From: Streptomyces sp. T39
GTDB taxonomy: Bacteria; Actinomycetota; Actinomycetes; Streptomycetales; Streptomycetaceae
Direction: 5' to 3'
Length of the DNA stretch: 48,169 bases
Assembly (NCBI RefSeq): GCF_008042045.1
Contig: NZ_RDBP01000012.1
Coordinates: 895,907 to 944,075 of the forward strand
The notes below the pieces were generated by a model that was not told the origin of the DNA, ran no database searches, and worked only from the letters and a program-made list of their open reading frames with translations. Shown piece by piece: positions 8,960 to 17,268 of the stretch. Numbering within the stretch: position 1 is the first letter of the stretch; every line of letters starts with the position of its first letter. The position numbers and the translations under genes are program-made.

Positions 8960-9892
8960 TTACATCTCCTCGGTCACGAAACTGCGAAGCCAGGACCGGA
9001 ACTCCGGCCCCAGGTCCTCACGTTCGCACGCGAGCCTGACAATGGCACGCAGATAGTCGCCCCGGTCCCCGGTGTCATAGCGGCGGCCCTTGAAGACGAC
9101 GCCGTGCACGGGGCCGCCGCCCGGTGTGCCGCCGGGGGCCGCGGAGCCGTGCTCGTGGGCGTCGGCGAGCTTCTGGATGGCGTCGGTCAGCTGGATCTCG
9201 CCCCCGCGGCCGGGGGCGGTCTCCCGCAGTATGGCGAAGATCGCGGGGTCGAGCACATAGCGGCCGATGATCGCCAGATTGCTGGGCGCCTCCGCCGGGT
9301 CGGGCTTCTCGACCACGTCGGTGACCTGGACGACATCGCTCTCGCCGGTCGGCTTCACGGCGGCGCAGCCGTACATGTGGATCTGGGCGGGGTCGACCTC
9401 CATGAGGGCGATCACGCTGCCGCCCTCCCGTTCCTGCACCTCGACCATGCGGGAGAGCAGCGGGTCGCGGGGGTCGATCAGGTCGTCGCCGAGCAGGACG
9501 GCGAAGGGCTGGTCGCCGACGTGCGGCTCCGCGCAGAGCACCGCGTGGCCGAGCCCGCGCGGGTCGCCCTGGCGCACGTAGTGCATGGTGGCGAGGTCGC
9601 TGGACTCCTGCACCCGGGCGAGCCGGCCGGCGTCGCCCTTGCGGGAGAGCGCCTCCTCCAGCTCGTAGTTGCGGTCGAAATGGTCCTCGAGTGGGCGCTT
9701 GTTGCGGCCCGTGATCATCAGGACGTCGGAGAGACCGGCCGCGACGGCCTCCTCCACGACGTACTGGATCGCGGGCTTGTCGACCACGGGCAGCATCTCT
9801 TTGGGCGTGGCCTTCGTGGCCGGCAGGAACCGGGTGCCGAGGCCGGCGGCGGGGATGACAGCCTTGGTGATCCCGGGGTGCGACTGAGTCAT
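8960..9892 (-). CDS. galU: UTP--glucose-1-phosphate uridylyltransferase
   Basis: 310 residues. The nucleotidyltransferase signature AVIPAAGLGTRFLPATKATPKEM spans about residues 11-33 (quoted here as one motif class: G-x-G-T-R-F with the following Lys). MITGRNKRPLEDHFD, VLLGDDLI and the late EKPDP and GRYVL segments are also typical of GalU. Role: makes UDP-glucose for polysaccharides and trehalose. The ATG at 9892 has AAGG 8 nt upstream; a GTG at 9901 overlaps that site and is less likely. First gene of the galU-glp-moaC-mog-GNAT cluster. Confidence 0.92.
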   Translation of the reverse strand: MTQSHPGITKAVIPAAGLGTRFLPATKATPKEMLPVVDKPAIQYVVEEAVAAGLSDVLMITGRNKRPLEDHFDRNYELEEALSRKGDAGRLARVQESSDLATMHYVRQGDPRGLGHAVLCAEPHVGDQPFAVLLGDDLIDPRDPLLSRMVEVQEREGGSVIALMEVDPAQIHMYGCAAVKPTGESDVVQVTDVVEKPDPAEAPSNLAIIGRYVLDPAIFAILRETAPGRGGEIQLTDAIQKLADAHEHGSAAPGGTPGGGPVHGVVFKGRRYDTGDRGDYLRAIVRLACEREDLGPEFRSWLRSFVTEEM

Positions 9893-9977
9893 GCGGAGCA
9901 CCTTAGCGACTGAGTATGGGGGGAAGATGATGCTCCGGTTAACTTCATCCCCATAGAGACGTATACGCGAGGTTTAC

Positions 9978-10604
9978 GTGCAGGCAATCAGTGACGAGAA
10001 GTCCGAAAAGAACGGTCTGCGCGGTGAACTGCTCGCCACGCGCAGGCTGCTGTCCCCCACGGACGTCCTCGGGGCGGCGGCTTCCCTGGCCCATCAGGCG
10101 ATGCTGCTGCCGGAGCTGGCGGGAGCGTCCACGGTCGCCGCCTACGTGTCGGTGGGCCGCGAGCCGGGCACCCGGGCCCTGCTGGACGCCCTGCGCGCCC
10201 AGGACACCCGGGTGCTGCTGCCCGTGCTGCTCCCGGACAACGACCTGGACTGGGCCGTCTACAACGGGCCCGGGCGGCTGCTGCCGGCGGGCCGCGGCCT
10301 GCTGGAGCCGGACGGCGAGCGGCTGGGACCCGAAGCCGTCCTCTCGGCGGAGGCCGTCCTGCTGCCCGGGCTCGCCGTGGACGGCCGGGGCATGCGGCTG
10401 GGCCGCGGCGGCGGCTCGTACGACCGGGTCCTGGCCCGGATCGCCGCCGCCGGCACGGACCCCGCGCTGATCGTCCTCCTCTACGCGGACGAGGTGGTCG
10501 AGCGGGTCCCGGCGGAACCGCACGACCACCCCGTCCACGCGGTGGTCACCCCTCAGGGGGTGCGCCGCTTCACGGAGCGGACTGGCCCCGGGGGACCAGG
10601 GTGA
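9978..10604 (+). CDS. 5-formyltetrahydrofolate cyclo-ligase
   Basis: 208 residues, family-typical. The C-terminal GRGGGSYDRVLAR motif (about 140-152) binds ATP/substrate phosphate, and LLPGLAVDGRGMRLGRG precedes it; YVSVGREPGTRALL is the N-terminal substrate loop. Role: ATP-dependent conversion of 5-formyl-THF to 5,10-methenyl-THF. The GTG start has GAGG 5 nt upstream. It is divergent from galU, and its 3' end overlaps the convergent penicillin acylase gene by 35 bp, so the two share coding DNA at their ends. Confidence 0.92.
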   Translation: MQAISDEKSEKNGLRGELLATRRLLSPTDVLGAAASLAHQAMLLPELAGASTVAAYVSVGREPGTRALLDALRAQDTRVLLPVLLPDNDLDWAVYNGPGRLLPAGRGLLEPDGERLGPEAVLSAEAVLLPGLAVDGRGMRLGRGGGSYDRVLARIAAAGTDPALIVLLYADEVVERVPAEPHDHPVHAVVTPQGVRRFTERTGPGGPG

Positions 10605-13404
10605 GCGTGTCGACCGTCGCGGACTCGACCGCCTCGGGGCCGTAGGCCCAGTCCAGCAGCTCGCCGTCGGCCCACTTGTCGGTCTGGTCGGTGTAGTGGG
10701 CGCTGTACGCGTGGCCGGAGGCCCCGGTCAGGTTGATCCAGCGCGACTTGTCCCACTCGCCGACGTTGAGGACCATCCGCATGGACGGCACCCAGACGAC
10801 GTCGTACCCGCTCGCCGCGTTCCAGCCGGTGGCGTTGACCGCCGCCTCTCCGCCGCCCAGGTTCCACGGGCCGCGGTTGAGTATGTACTGGAGGAAGCCC
10901 GGGCCCTCGGTACCCAGCGTCTGGTTCTTCAGCGTCAGCTGGTGCAGCCTGCCCCAGCTCCAGCTGGAGGCGTCCTTGCCCATCTCGGCCGTCAGCTCCC
11001 AGCGGGCGTCCTCCATCGCGCGGCCGAGCAGCTCGTCACGGGTGTCGGTCGCCTCGTCCGTCCGGGTGGCCGGGCTGCGCCACCACTCGTTGTCCGCGTC
11101 CTTCAGCAGTCCGCGCACCACCTCGTACCAGCGGTCCCCGCCGTCGGGCTGCGCGGAGTCCGCGTCCCGCTGGCCGCATTCGCGCACCCGCTCGGTGAGG
11201 TCGTCGTCGGGTGCCGTGCTGTCCGCGGGCAGCACGTTCAGGCACTCGCCCTCGACCCTGAGCTCCTTGGGGAGCTTGTTGCCGATGGCCAGCTTGAGGA
11301 CGTTGCGCCAGACCGCATTGAAGTAGGCGGCGGCGCCGGAGTCCGGCTCCTGGGTGTAGTCCCAGCCCTCGAGCAGTTTCTGCGCCTCGCGCACATAGGA
11401 GTCGGAGATGTCGATCTTCAGCAGGTAGGGCGTGAGCAGCTTGGCGATCTCGCTGCTGTTGTCCATCTGCATGGTGCGCATGTCCTCGGTGGAGATCTTG
11501 CCGCCACCCCGGATCTTGGACTCGATGAGGTCGTTGATCCGCTGGCTGCGCGCGCCGTACCCGTAGTCCTCGGTGATCAGGTACGGGTAGCGGTCGGCGT
11601 CGACGACCGCCTGGTTGGCGGTGACGATGTAGCCGCGCCCGGGGTCGAACTCGTAGGGGAGTTCCTCGTAGTCGATGTAGCCGTCCCACTTGTACGTCGG
11701 GTCCCAGCCCGGCGCGGGCACGCTGCCGTCGCCCTCGGCGCGCAGCGGGATCCTGCCGGGGGCCTGGTAGCCGATGTGGCCCTTGGTGTCGGCGTAGATC
11801 AGGTTCTGCGAGGGGACCTCGAAGTCCTTGGCGGCGGCGCGGAAGGAGGTGAAGTCCTTGGCGCGGTTCAGCCGGAAGACCGCGTCCATGGTCTTCCCGG
11901 GCTGCAGCGCGGTCCACTGGAGGGCGACTCCGTAGCCGGAGCCGCGGTCGGGCGCCGCGTTGGAGACGGGTGCCCGGTCGCCGACCTTGGCCAGCTCGTC
12001 GCTGCGGTCCGAGACGAGGGGGCCGTGCCCGGTGGAGCGGACGGTGATCGTCTTGTCGGTGCCGCCGGCGACCTTGATGACCTCCTTGCGGGTGGTCAGC
12101 TTCTTCTCCTGGCCGCCGACGAGGTAGCTGTCGCCGTTGAGCTTCTCCAGGTAGAGGTCGGTCACGTCGGCGCCGAGGTTGGTGAAGCCCCAGGCGATGT
12201 CCTGGTTGTGGCCGATTATCACGCCGGGCATGCCGGAGAAGGTGTAGCCGGCGACGTCGAAGGAGCAGGCGTCCGAGACCTCACGGCAGTGCAGACCCAT
12301 CTGGTACCAGAGGGACGGCAGCTGCGGGGAGAGGTGCGGGTCGTTGGCCAGCAGGGGCTTGCCGGTCGTCGTGTACTTGCCGGAGACGACCCAGGAGTTG
12401 GAGCCGATGCCGCTGCCGCTGGGGCCCAGGAGGGCCGGGATGGCGTCGAGGGTGTCGGACAGGGCACCGAGCTGGGAGTTCAGCCCGGCGGCGGCGCCGG
12501 CGGGGCTGCCGGACGTGCCGTCACCGGACCCGGTGGATCCCCCGGTGCCGTCGCCGGTCCCCTGGGTGCCGTCGCCCGTGCCCGAGGTGCCGTCACCGGT
12601 TCCCTCGGCGTCGCCCGGGCCGGACGGTTCCGCCTTGGGGTCGAACTCGCCCGTCACCGGGTCGATCCCGCCGTCCTCGACGATCGGCTTGTTCCGGTCG
12701 TACGGGTAGGACGGGTACAGATCGCGGATCTGCTGCTCGCTGAGCCTGCTGGTGAGCAGGGACCGGTCGATCTCGTCCTGCATGTTGCCGCGCAGGTCCC
12801 ATGCCATGGCCTTGAGCCAGGCGACGGAGTCCACCGGCGTCCACGGCTCGGGCTTGTAGTCGTTGGTGAAGGCCAGCGCCGCGTACTCGACCGAGAGCTC
12901 CTCGGCCGAGCGGCCGTCGAGGTAGGCGTTGACGCCGTCCGCGTAGGCCTGGAGGTACTTCTTGGTCTCCGGCGACAGCTTGGTGTCGTACTCCTGCTGC
13001 GCGACCCGGCGCCAGCCGAGCGTGCGCAGGAAGGCGTCGGTCTCCACCTGTCCCGCGCCGAACATCTCGGACAGCCGGCCGGACGTCATGTGGCGGCGGA
13101 CGTCCATCTCCCAGAACCGGTCCTGCGCCTGGACGAAGCCCTGGGCACGGAAGAGGTCCTCGTCGCTGTCGGCGTAGATCTGGGGAATGCCGTGGTCGTC
13201 GCGCTTGACCTCGACCCGGCCGCCGAGGCCTTCGAGTTCGATCGATCCGGTGGTCTGGGGGAACGAGGCGCGAACCGTGCTGATGCTCCAGTAGGCGCCG
13301 TATCCGACACCCGCGACAAGCGCCAGCACCAGGACGAGCACGAGCAGTCGGGCACGTCGCCCCTTCTTCTTCTTGGGGGAAGAGGCTGTTGTGTTGGCGG
13401 GCAT
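10570..13404 (-). CDS. penicillin acylase family protein, membrane-anchored or secreted
   Basis: 944 residues. A lysine/arginine-rich start (KKKKGRRAR) is followed by a hydrophobic helix (about 20-40), then the Ntn-hydrolase precursor: alpha chain with DDHGIPQIYADS and AQGFVQAQDRFWEMDVRRHM, a linker, and GIGSNSWVVSG where the Ser after Gly (about residue 333) should become the beta-chain N-terminal nucleophile after self-cleavage. PLLANDPHL and the GYIVTANQAV segment are also family-typical. It should hydrolyse amides outside the membrane (acyl-homoserine lactones, beta-lactam side chains or others; not resolvable). The ATG has GAAGGA at a good distance. The Gly/Thr/Asp repeat linker is described separately. 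Confidence 0.92.
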   Translation of the reverse strand: MPANTTASSPKKKKGRRARLLVLVLVLALVAGVGYGAYWSISTVRASFPQTTGSIELEGLGGRVEVKRDDHGIPQIYADSDEDLFRAQGFVQAQDRFWEMDVRRHMTSGRLSEMFGAGQVETDAFLRTLGWRRVAQQEYDTKLSPETKKYLQAYADGVNAYLDGRSAEELSVEYAALAFTNDYKPEPWTPVDSVAWLKAMAWDLRGNMQDEIDRSLLTSRLSEQQIRDLYPSYPYDRNKPIVEDGGIDPVTGEFDPKAEPSGPGDAEGTGDGTSGTGDGTQGTGDGTGGSTGSGDGTSGSPAGAAAGLNSQLGALSDTLDAIPALLGPSGSGIGSNSWVVSGKYTTTGKPLLANDPHLSPQLPSLWYQMGLHCREVSDACSFDVAGYTFSGMPGVIIGHNQDIAWGFTNLGADVTDLYLEKLNGDSYLVGGQEKKLTTRKEVIKVAGGTDKTITVRSTGHGPLVSDRSDELAKVGDRAPVSNAAPDRGSGYGVALQWTALQPGKTMDAVFRLNRAKDFTSFRAAAKDFEVPSQNLIYADTKGHIGYQAPGRIPLRAEGDGSVPAPGWDPTYKWDGYIDYEELPYEFDPGRGYIVTANQAVVDADRYPYLITEDYGYGARSQRINDLIESKIRGGGKISTEDMRTMQMDNSSEIAKLLTPYLLKIDISDSYVREAQKLLEGWDYTQEPDSGAAAYFNAVWRNVLKLAIGNKLPKELRVEGECLNVLPADSTAPDDDLTERVRECGQRDADSAQPDGGDRWYEVVRGLLKDADNEWWRSPATRTDEATDTRDELLGRAMEDARWELTAEMGKDASSWSWGRLHQLTLKNQTLGTEGPGFLQYILNRGPWNLGGGEAAVNATGWNAASGYDVVWVPSMRMVLNVGEWDKSRWINLTGASGHAYSAHYTDQTDKWADGELLDWAYGPEAVESATVDTLTLVPRGQSAP
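12512..12606. repeat. 21-bp tandem repeat in the penicillin acylase linker
   Basis: Three consecutive 21-bp units start at 12544, 12565 and 12586 with the shared core GGTGCCGTC, preceded by a degenerate unit. On the minus strand they encode GTGDGT(S/Q) heptads. The repeat lies in the inter-chain linker shortly before the predicted autocleavage site, where length change would be tolerated. Confidence 0.8.
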
Positions 13405-13624
13405 CGCTGTCCTTCGAGGGGCAGGGTGGTCCTGGGAATGCTGAGGCAACTCTAGGCGCAGCGCCCGACCGGCCAGGACGCGGTATCCACAAGGGGCCTC
13501 GACCGGCAGATGATCCGATGAAAAGACCGTCAAGGAAGCGTTAAAGATTAGGTAAGGTAACGAAGTGTCGCCGCCGGTGCGAAGATCTCTCCGGCACTCA
13601 CGGCGCGAGGGGAAGGATCGGCCA

Positions 13625-15136
13625 CTGACTGTCCACCAGCTCAATGAACTCCTGCTCGTCTGCTCACTCGTCCTGCTCATCGCCGTGGCGGCGGTGCGCA
13701 TCTCGTCCCGCAGCGGGCTGCCCAGCCTGCTGCTGTATCTCGGTATCGGGATCGCCATGGGCCAGGACGGACTGCTCGACGTCAAGTTCGACGACGCCGA
13801 GCTCACGCAGGTGATCGGCTATGCCGCACTGGTGGTGATCCTGGCCGAGGGCGGCCTGGGCACCAAGTGGAAGGAGATCAAACCCGCGTTGCCCGCGGCG
13901 GCCGTGCTGTCGACCGTCGGCGTCGCGGTGAGCGTGGGCGTCACGGCCTCGGCAGCGCACTATCTCGTCGGCCTCGAATGGCAGCAGGCACTGATCATCG
14001 GCGCCGTCGTGTCCTCCACCGACGCCGCGGCCGTCTTCTCCGTGCTGCGCAAGGTGCCGCTGCCCTCCCGGGTGACCGGTGTGCTGGAGGCCGAGTCGGG
14101 CTTCAACGACGCCCCGGTCGTCATCCTGGTCGTGGCCTTCTCCGCCTCGGGCCCGGTCGACGACTGGTACGTACTCGTCGGCAAGATCGCCCTGGAACTC
14201 GCGATCGGCGCCGCCATCGGCCTGGCCACCGGCTTCCTGGGCGCGTACGGGCTGCGGCACGTCGCCCTGCCCGCCTCCGGCCTCTATCCGATCGCCGTCA
14301 TGGCCATCGCGGTCGTCGCCTACGCCGCCGGCGCCATGGCCCACGGCAGCGGGTTCCTCGCCGTCTACCTGGCCTCGATGGTCCTCGGCAACAGCAGGCT
14401 GCCCCACGCCCCGGCCAACCGCGGCTTCGCGGAGGGACTCGGCTGGATCGCCCAGATCGGCATGTTCGTCCTGCTCGGCCTGCTGGTCACGCCGCACGAG
14501 CTGGTCGACGACTTCTGGCCGGCCGTGATCGTGGGTCTGGTGCTGACGGCGGTCGCGAGGCCGCTGGAGGTCTTCGTCAGCCTGCTGCCGTTCCGGATCC
14601 CCTGGCAGGAGCAGGCCCTGATGTCCTGGGCCGGTCTGCGCGGAGCCGTGCCCATCATCCTGGCGACCATTCCGATGGTGTCCGGTGTGCCGGGCAGCGA
14701 CCGGATCTTCAACATCGTCTTCGTGCTGGTCGTCGTCTACACCCTGGTCCAGGGGCCGACGCTGCCGTGGCTCGCCAGGGCGCTGCGCCTCGGCGCCTCC
14801 TCGGACGCCGCCGACCTCGGGGTCGAGTCCGCGCCGCTGGAGCGGCTGCGGGGCCACCTGCTCTCGGTGGCCGTCCCCGAGACCTCCCGGATGCACGGCG
14901 TGGAGGTGGGCGAGCTCCGGCTGCCCGCGGGGTCCGCGGTCACCCTCGTCGTGCGCGAGGAGAAGAGCTTCGTCCCCCTGCCCACCACCGTCCTGCGCCA
15001 CGGCGACGAACTGCTGGTGGTCGCCACCGATCCGGTTCGGGACGCGGCGGAGCGCCGTCTGCGGGCGGTGGCCCAGGGCGGCAAGCTGGCCGACTGGCTC
15101 GGGACCGGCGGCACGGCGGCACGCCGTCACCGCTGA
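13625..15136 (+). CDS. potassium/proton (CPA1-type) antiporter
   Basis: 503 residues. Roughly twelve hydrophobic segments from residue 8 to 400 carry CPA1 signatures (SSTDAAAVFSVLR, the ESGFNDAPVVIL motif with the ion-binding Asp, and SWAGLRGAVPIILA), followed by a cytosolic RCK-C/TrkA-C-like regulatory domain (about 410-490: VGELRLPAGSAV, HGDELLVVATD). It matches the K+/H+ antiporters of the NhaP2/CvrA type. The start is unusual: CTG at 13625 with GGGGAAGGA 7 nt upstream, giving an N-terminus LTVHQLNELLL next to the first helix. An in-frame GTG at 13565 would add 20 Arg-rich residues and also has AAGG upstream, so the start is not certain. Confidence 0.88.
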   Translation: MTVHQLNELLLVCSLVLLIAVAAVRISSRSGLPSLLLYLGIGIAMGQDGLLDVKFDDAELTQVIGYAALVVILAEGGLGTKWKEIKPALPAAAVLSTVGVAVSVGVTASAAHYLVGLEWQQALIIGAVVSSTDAAAVFSVLRKVPLPSRVTGVLEAESGFNDAPVVILVVAFSASGPVDDWYVLVGKIALELAIGAAIGLATGFLGAYGLRHVALPASGLYPIAVMAIAVVAYAAGAMAHGSGFLAVYLASMVLGNSRLPHAPANRGFAEGLGWIAQIGMFVLLGLLVTPHELVDDFWPAVIVGLVLTAVARPLEVFVSLLPFRIPWQEQALMSWAGLRGAVPIILATIPMVSGVPGSDRIFNIVFVLVVVYTLVQGPTLPWLARALRLGASSDAADLGVESAPLERLRGHLLSVAVPETSRMHGVEVGELRLPAGSAVTLVVREEKSFVPLPTTVLRHGDELLVVATDPVRDAAERRLRAVAQGGKLADWLGTGGTAARRHR

Positions 15137-15142
15137 TCGCGC

Positions 15143-15172
15143 GGGTCACGGCACGGCCCCGTGCCGTGACCC
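15143..15172 (+). terminator. terminator after the antiporter gene
   Basis: GGGTCACGGCACGG and CCGTGCCGTGACCC form a perfect 14-bp inverted repeat with a 2-nt centre, 6 bp after the stop codon. Confidence 0.8.
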
Positions 15173-15432
15173 GAGGGAGGCTCCGGTGCCCGATCACAGG
15201 GGCCTCCCCGTGATGTCCGTCATTTCCCAGGTCACGGCGCGAGAAGTCCCTGTACCATGAAGGCACACTGATCGACCAACTCTGCCTGACGCAGAGCTGG
15301 CGCGACCGTATGGCGGCCGCGGAGTCCCCCGTTGTGGACCCCGGTATCTACCGCAGTTCCGCGCAAGAGGACAGCTCTCGGCTGCTCCCGGCATCCCGGC
15401 GAGCGCTACCAGGTGGCAGAAAGGCAAGGGCC

Positions 15433-16704
15433 GTGGCGTCCACGGTCGCTTCTGACACGCGTCCCGGCTACGGACAGCTCCTGCGGACCCCGGGGGCATG
15501 GACGTTCCTCCTGCCCGGATTCGCGGCCAGGCAGCCGTTCGCGATGCTGACGATCGGCATCGTGCTCCTGGTCCAGCACACCACCGGCTCCTACGGCAGC
15601 GCAGGCGCCGTGGCAGCGGTCACCGGCGTCTCGATGGCGCTCTTCGCGCCGCAGAGCGGCAAGCTCGCCGACCGCTTCGGTCAGCGCGCGGTGCTGATTC
15701 CCGGGGTCGTGCTCCACACCGTCTCCGTCTCCGTCCTGACCGCGCTCGCGCTGACGGGCGCCCCGCTGTGGGCCCTGTTCGCCGCCGCGGTGCCGACGGG
15801 CGCGTCGGTGCCCCAGATCGGGCCGATGGTGCGCGCCCGCTGGGCCGGGCGCCTCCAGGGGTCCCCGCTGCTCCCGACGGCCGCGGCGTTCGAGTCGGTG
15901 ACGGACGAGTTCACCTTCGTCGTCGGGCCGGTCCTGGCCACCGCCCTGTGCACCGGCGTGCACCCCGCCGCGGGCCTGATCGCCGAAGCCGCGCTGACCC
16001 TGATCGGCGGCCTGCTGTTCGCCGCCCAGCGCCGTACCCAGCCCGCCCACGGCCAGGCCCTCGCGGCGGACCGCACGGAGCGCAGGTCCGCCCTGTCGAT
16101 TCCGGGTGTCCGCGTGCTCGCGGTGGCTTTCCTGGGCATCGGCGCAGTCTTCGGCGGCATGCAGGTGTCGCTGACGGCCTTCAGCGAGGAGATCGGCAAC
16201 CCCGGCATGAACGGCCTGCTCTACGGCCTGTTCGCCGCGGGCAACATGCTCGCCGGCGTGGCCGTCGGCGCCATCGCCTGGAAGAACGGCCCCCGGCGGC
16301 GCCTCGTCATCGGGTACACGGCACTCACCCTCACCGCGTCGCTGCTGTGGACGGCGCATTCGGTCGCCCTGCTGGGCGCGCTGGGCCTCGTGGTGGGCCT
16401 GTGCATCGCCCCGGCCCTGATCAGCGGCTACACGCTGGTCGAGGCGCTGGTCCCCGCGTCCGCCCGCACCGAGGCCTTCACCTGGCTGACCGGCGCGGTG
16501 GCCCTCGGACAGGCCGCGGCCGTGACGGTGGCCGGACGTCTGGCCGACGGGCACGGCGCGAGCGCCGGATTCCTCGTGCCGCTCGTGGGCACCGCCCTGG
16601 CCCTCGTGACCCTGCTGCTGCTGCGTTCCCGGCTCTCGCCCCTGCCCGTCGGACGGGTCGCGGCGCGTGGTATCGGTCACCGAGTGCCTGTGACGGTGGA
16701 CTGA
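15433..16704 (+). CDS. MFS transporter
   Basis: 423 residues with about 12 hydrophobic segments in two halves: TFLLPGFAARQPFAMLTIGI, then a GKLADRFGQRAV loop typical of the MFS motif A between helices 2 and 3, and a second half beginning near GVRVLAVAFLGIGAVFGG. No substrate can be assigned. The GTG at 15433 follows AAAGG and begins just before the conserved DTRPGYGQLL. An ATG at 15310 would add 41 residues but has no Shine-Dalgarno sequence. A TACCAT hexamer at about 15252 may be the -10 of its promoter. Confidence 0.85.
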   Translation: MASTVASDTRPGYGQLLRTPGAWTFLLPGFAARQPFAMLTIGIVLLVQHTTGSYGSAGAVAAVTGVSMALFAPQSGKLADRFGQRAVLIPGVVLHTVSVSVLTALALTGAPLWALFAAAVPTGASVPQIGPMVRARWAGRLQGSPLLPTAAAFESVTDEFTFVVGPVLATALCTGVHPAAGLIAEAALTLIGGLLFAAQRRTQPAHGQALAADRTERRSALSIPGVRVLAVAFLGIGAVFGGMQVSLTAFSEEIGNPGMNGLLYGLFAAGNMLAGVAVGAIAWKNGPRRRLVIGYTALTLTASLLWTAHSVALLGALGLVVGLCIAPALISGYTLVEALVPASARTEAFTWLTGAVALGQAAAVTVAGRLADGHGASAGFLVPLVGTALALVTLLLLRSRLSPLPVGRVAARGIGHRVPVTVD

Positions 16705-16772
16705 TCCAGCGGAATACGTCACTATGGACCGTCGTTAGCACTCATCGAGTGAGAGTGCCAGGAGGAAGACAA

Positions 16773-17090
16773 GTGCCGACCTACCAGTACCAGTGCACCG
16801 AATGCGGCGAGGGCCTCGAGGCGGTGCAGAAGTTCACGGACGACGCCCTGACCGAGTGCCCGAACTGCACCGGACGCCTCAAGAAGGTGTTCTCCGCGGT
16901 CGGCATCGTCTTCAAGGGCTCCGGCTTCTACCGCAATGACAGCCGTGGCGCCTCGTCGAGCAGCTCGCCCGCTTCGTCGGCGAAGTCCGCGGACTCCAAG
17001 TCGTCCGACGCGAAGCCCGCCTCGGCGCCGGCCGCCTCGTCGAGCACGTCCTCCTCGAGCACGCCCAGCTCCTCGGGTTCCGCCGCCTGA
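16773..17090 (+). CDS. FmdB family zinc-ribbon protein
   Basis: 105 residues. The N-terminal ~50 form the FmdB zinc ribbon: YQYQCTECGEGLEAVQ and LTECPNCTGRLKKVFSAVGI, with the CxxC pairs that bind zinc, then the FKGSGFYRND end. The last ~50 residues are almost only Ser, Ala, Lys and Pro and should be disordered. GTG start with AGGAGGA at the expected distance. The family has no firm function; it often lies near one-carbon or nucleotide-salvage genes, here next to MTA phosphorylase. Confidence 0.88.
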   Translation: MPTYQYQCTECGEGLEAVQKFTDDALTECPNCTGRLKKVFSAVGIVFKGSGFYRNDSRGASSSSSPASSAKSADSKSSDAKPASAPAASSSTSSSSTPSSSGSAA

Positions 17091-17255
17091 CCCGGAGCGG
17101 CTCCCCCGGACACCTGGTCCGCAGACCCCGTTGTGCTCATGCCACAGCGGGGTTCTCGGCGTCCGCGGCGCTCCCGCGCACGGCGGCGCCTCTCCCGGGC
17201 CGGCACTGCCCCGCGCGCAGGCTTCCAGCACCGTCCGCCGCATGACCGCCCCGGC

Positions 17256-17261
17256 TACTGT
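17256..17261 (+). promoter_or_regulatory. -10-like hexamer for a leaderless MTA phosphorylase transcript
   Basis: TACTGT followed by exactly 7 nt and the ATG at 17269, with no Shine-Dalgarno sequence. This matches the TANNNT-N6/7-start pattern of leaderless actinobacterial mRNAs. Confidence 0.45.
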
Positions 17262-17268
17262 GACCGCC

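Noticed and set aside
6607..9039. Long open frame opposite moaC/glp and neighbours (also 10696-13455, 13664-15130, 44697-47231 and similar)
   Set aside because: These are frames opposite well-recognised genes. In DNA of this GC content the antisense frame stays open by codon bias; the residues are Gly/Arg/Val-rich without motifs.
13548..13566. TTAGGTAAGGTAACG resembling half of an IdeR/DmdR iron box
   Set aside because: The right half does not match the palindrome and the neighbouring antiporter and acylase have no iron link.
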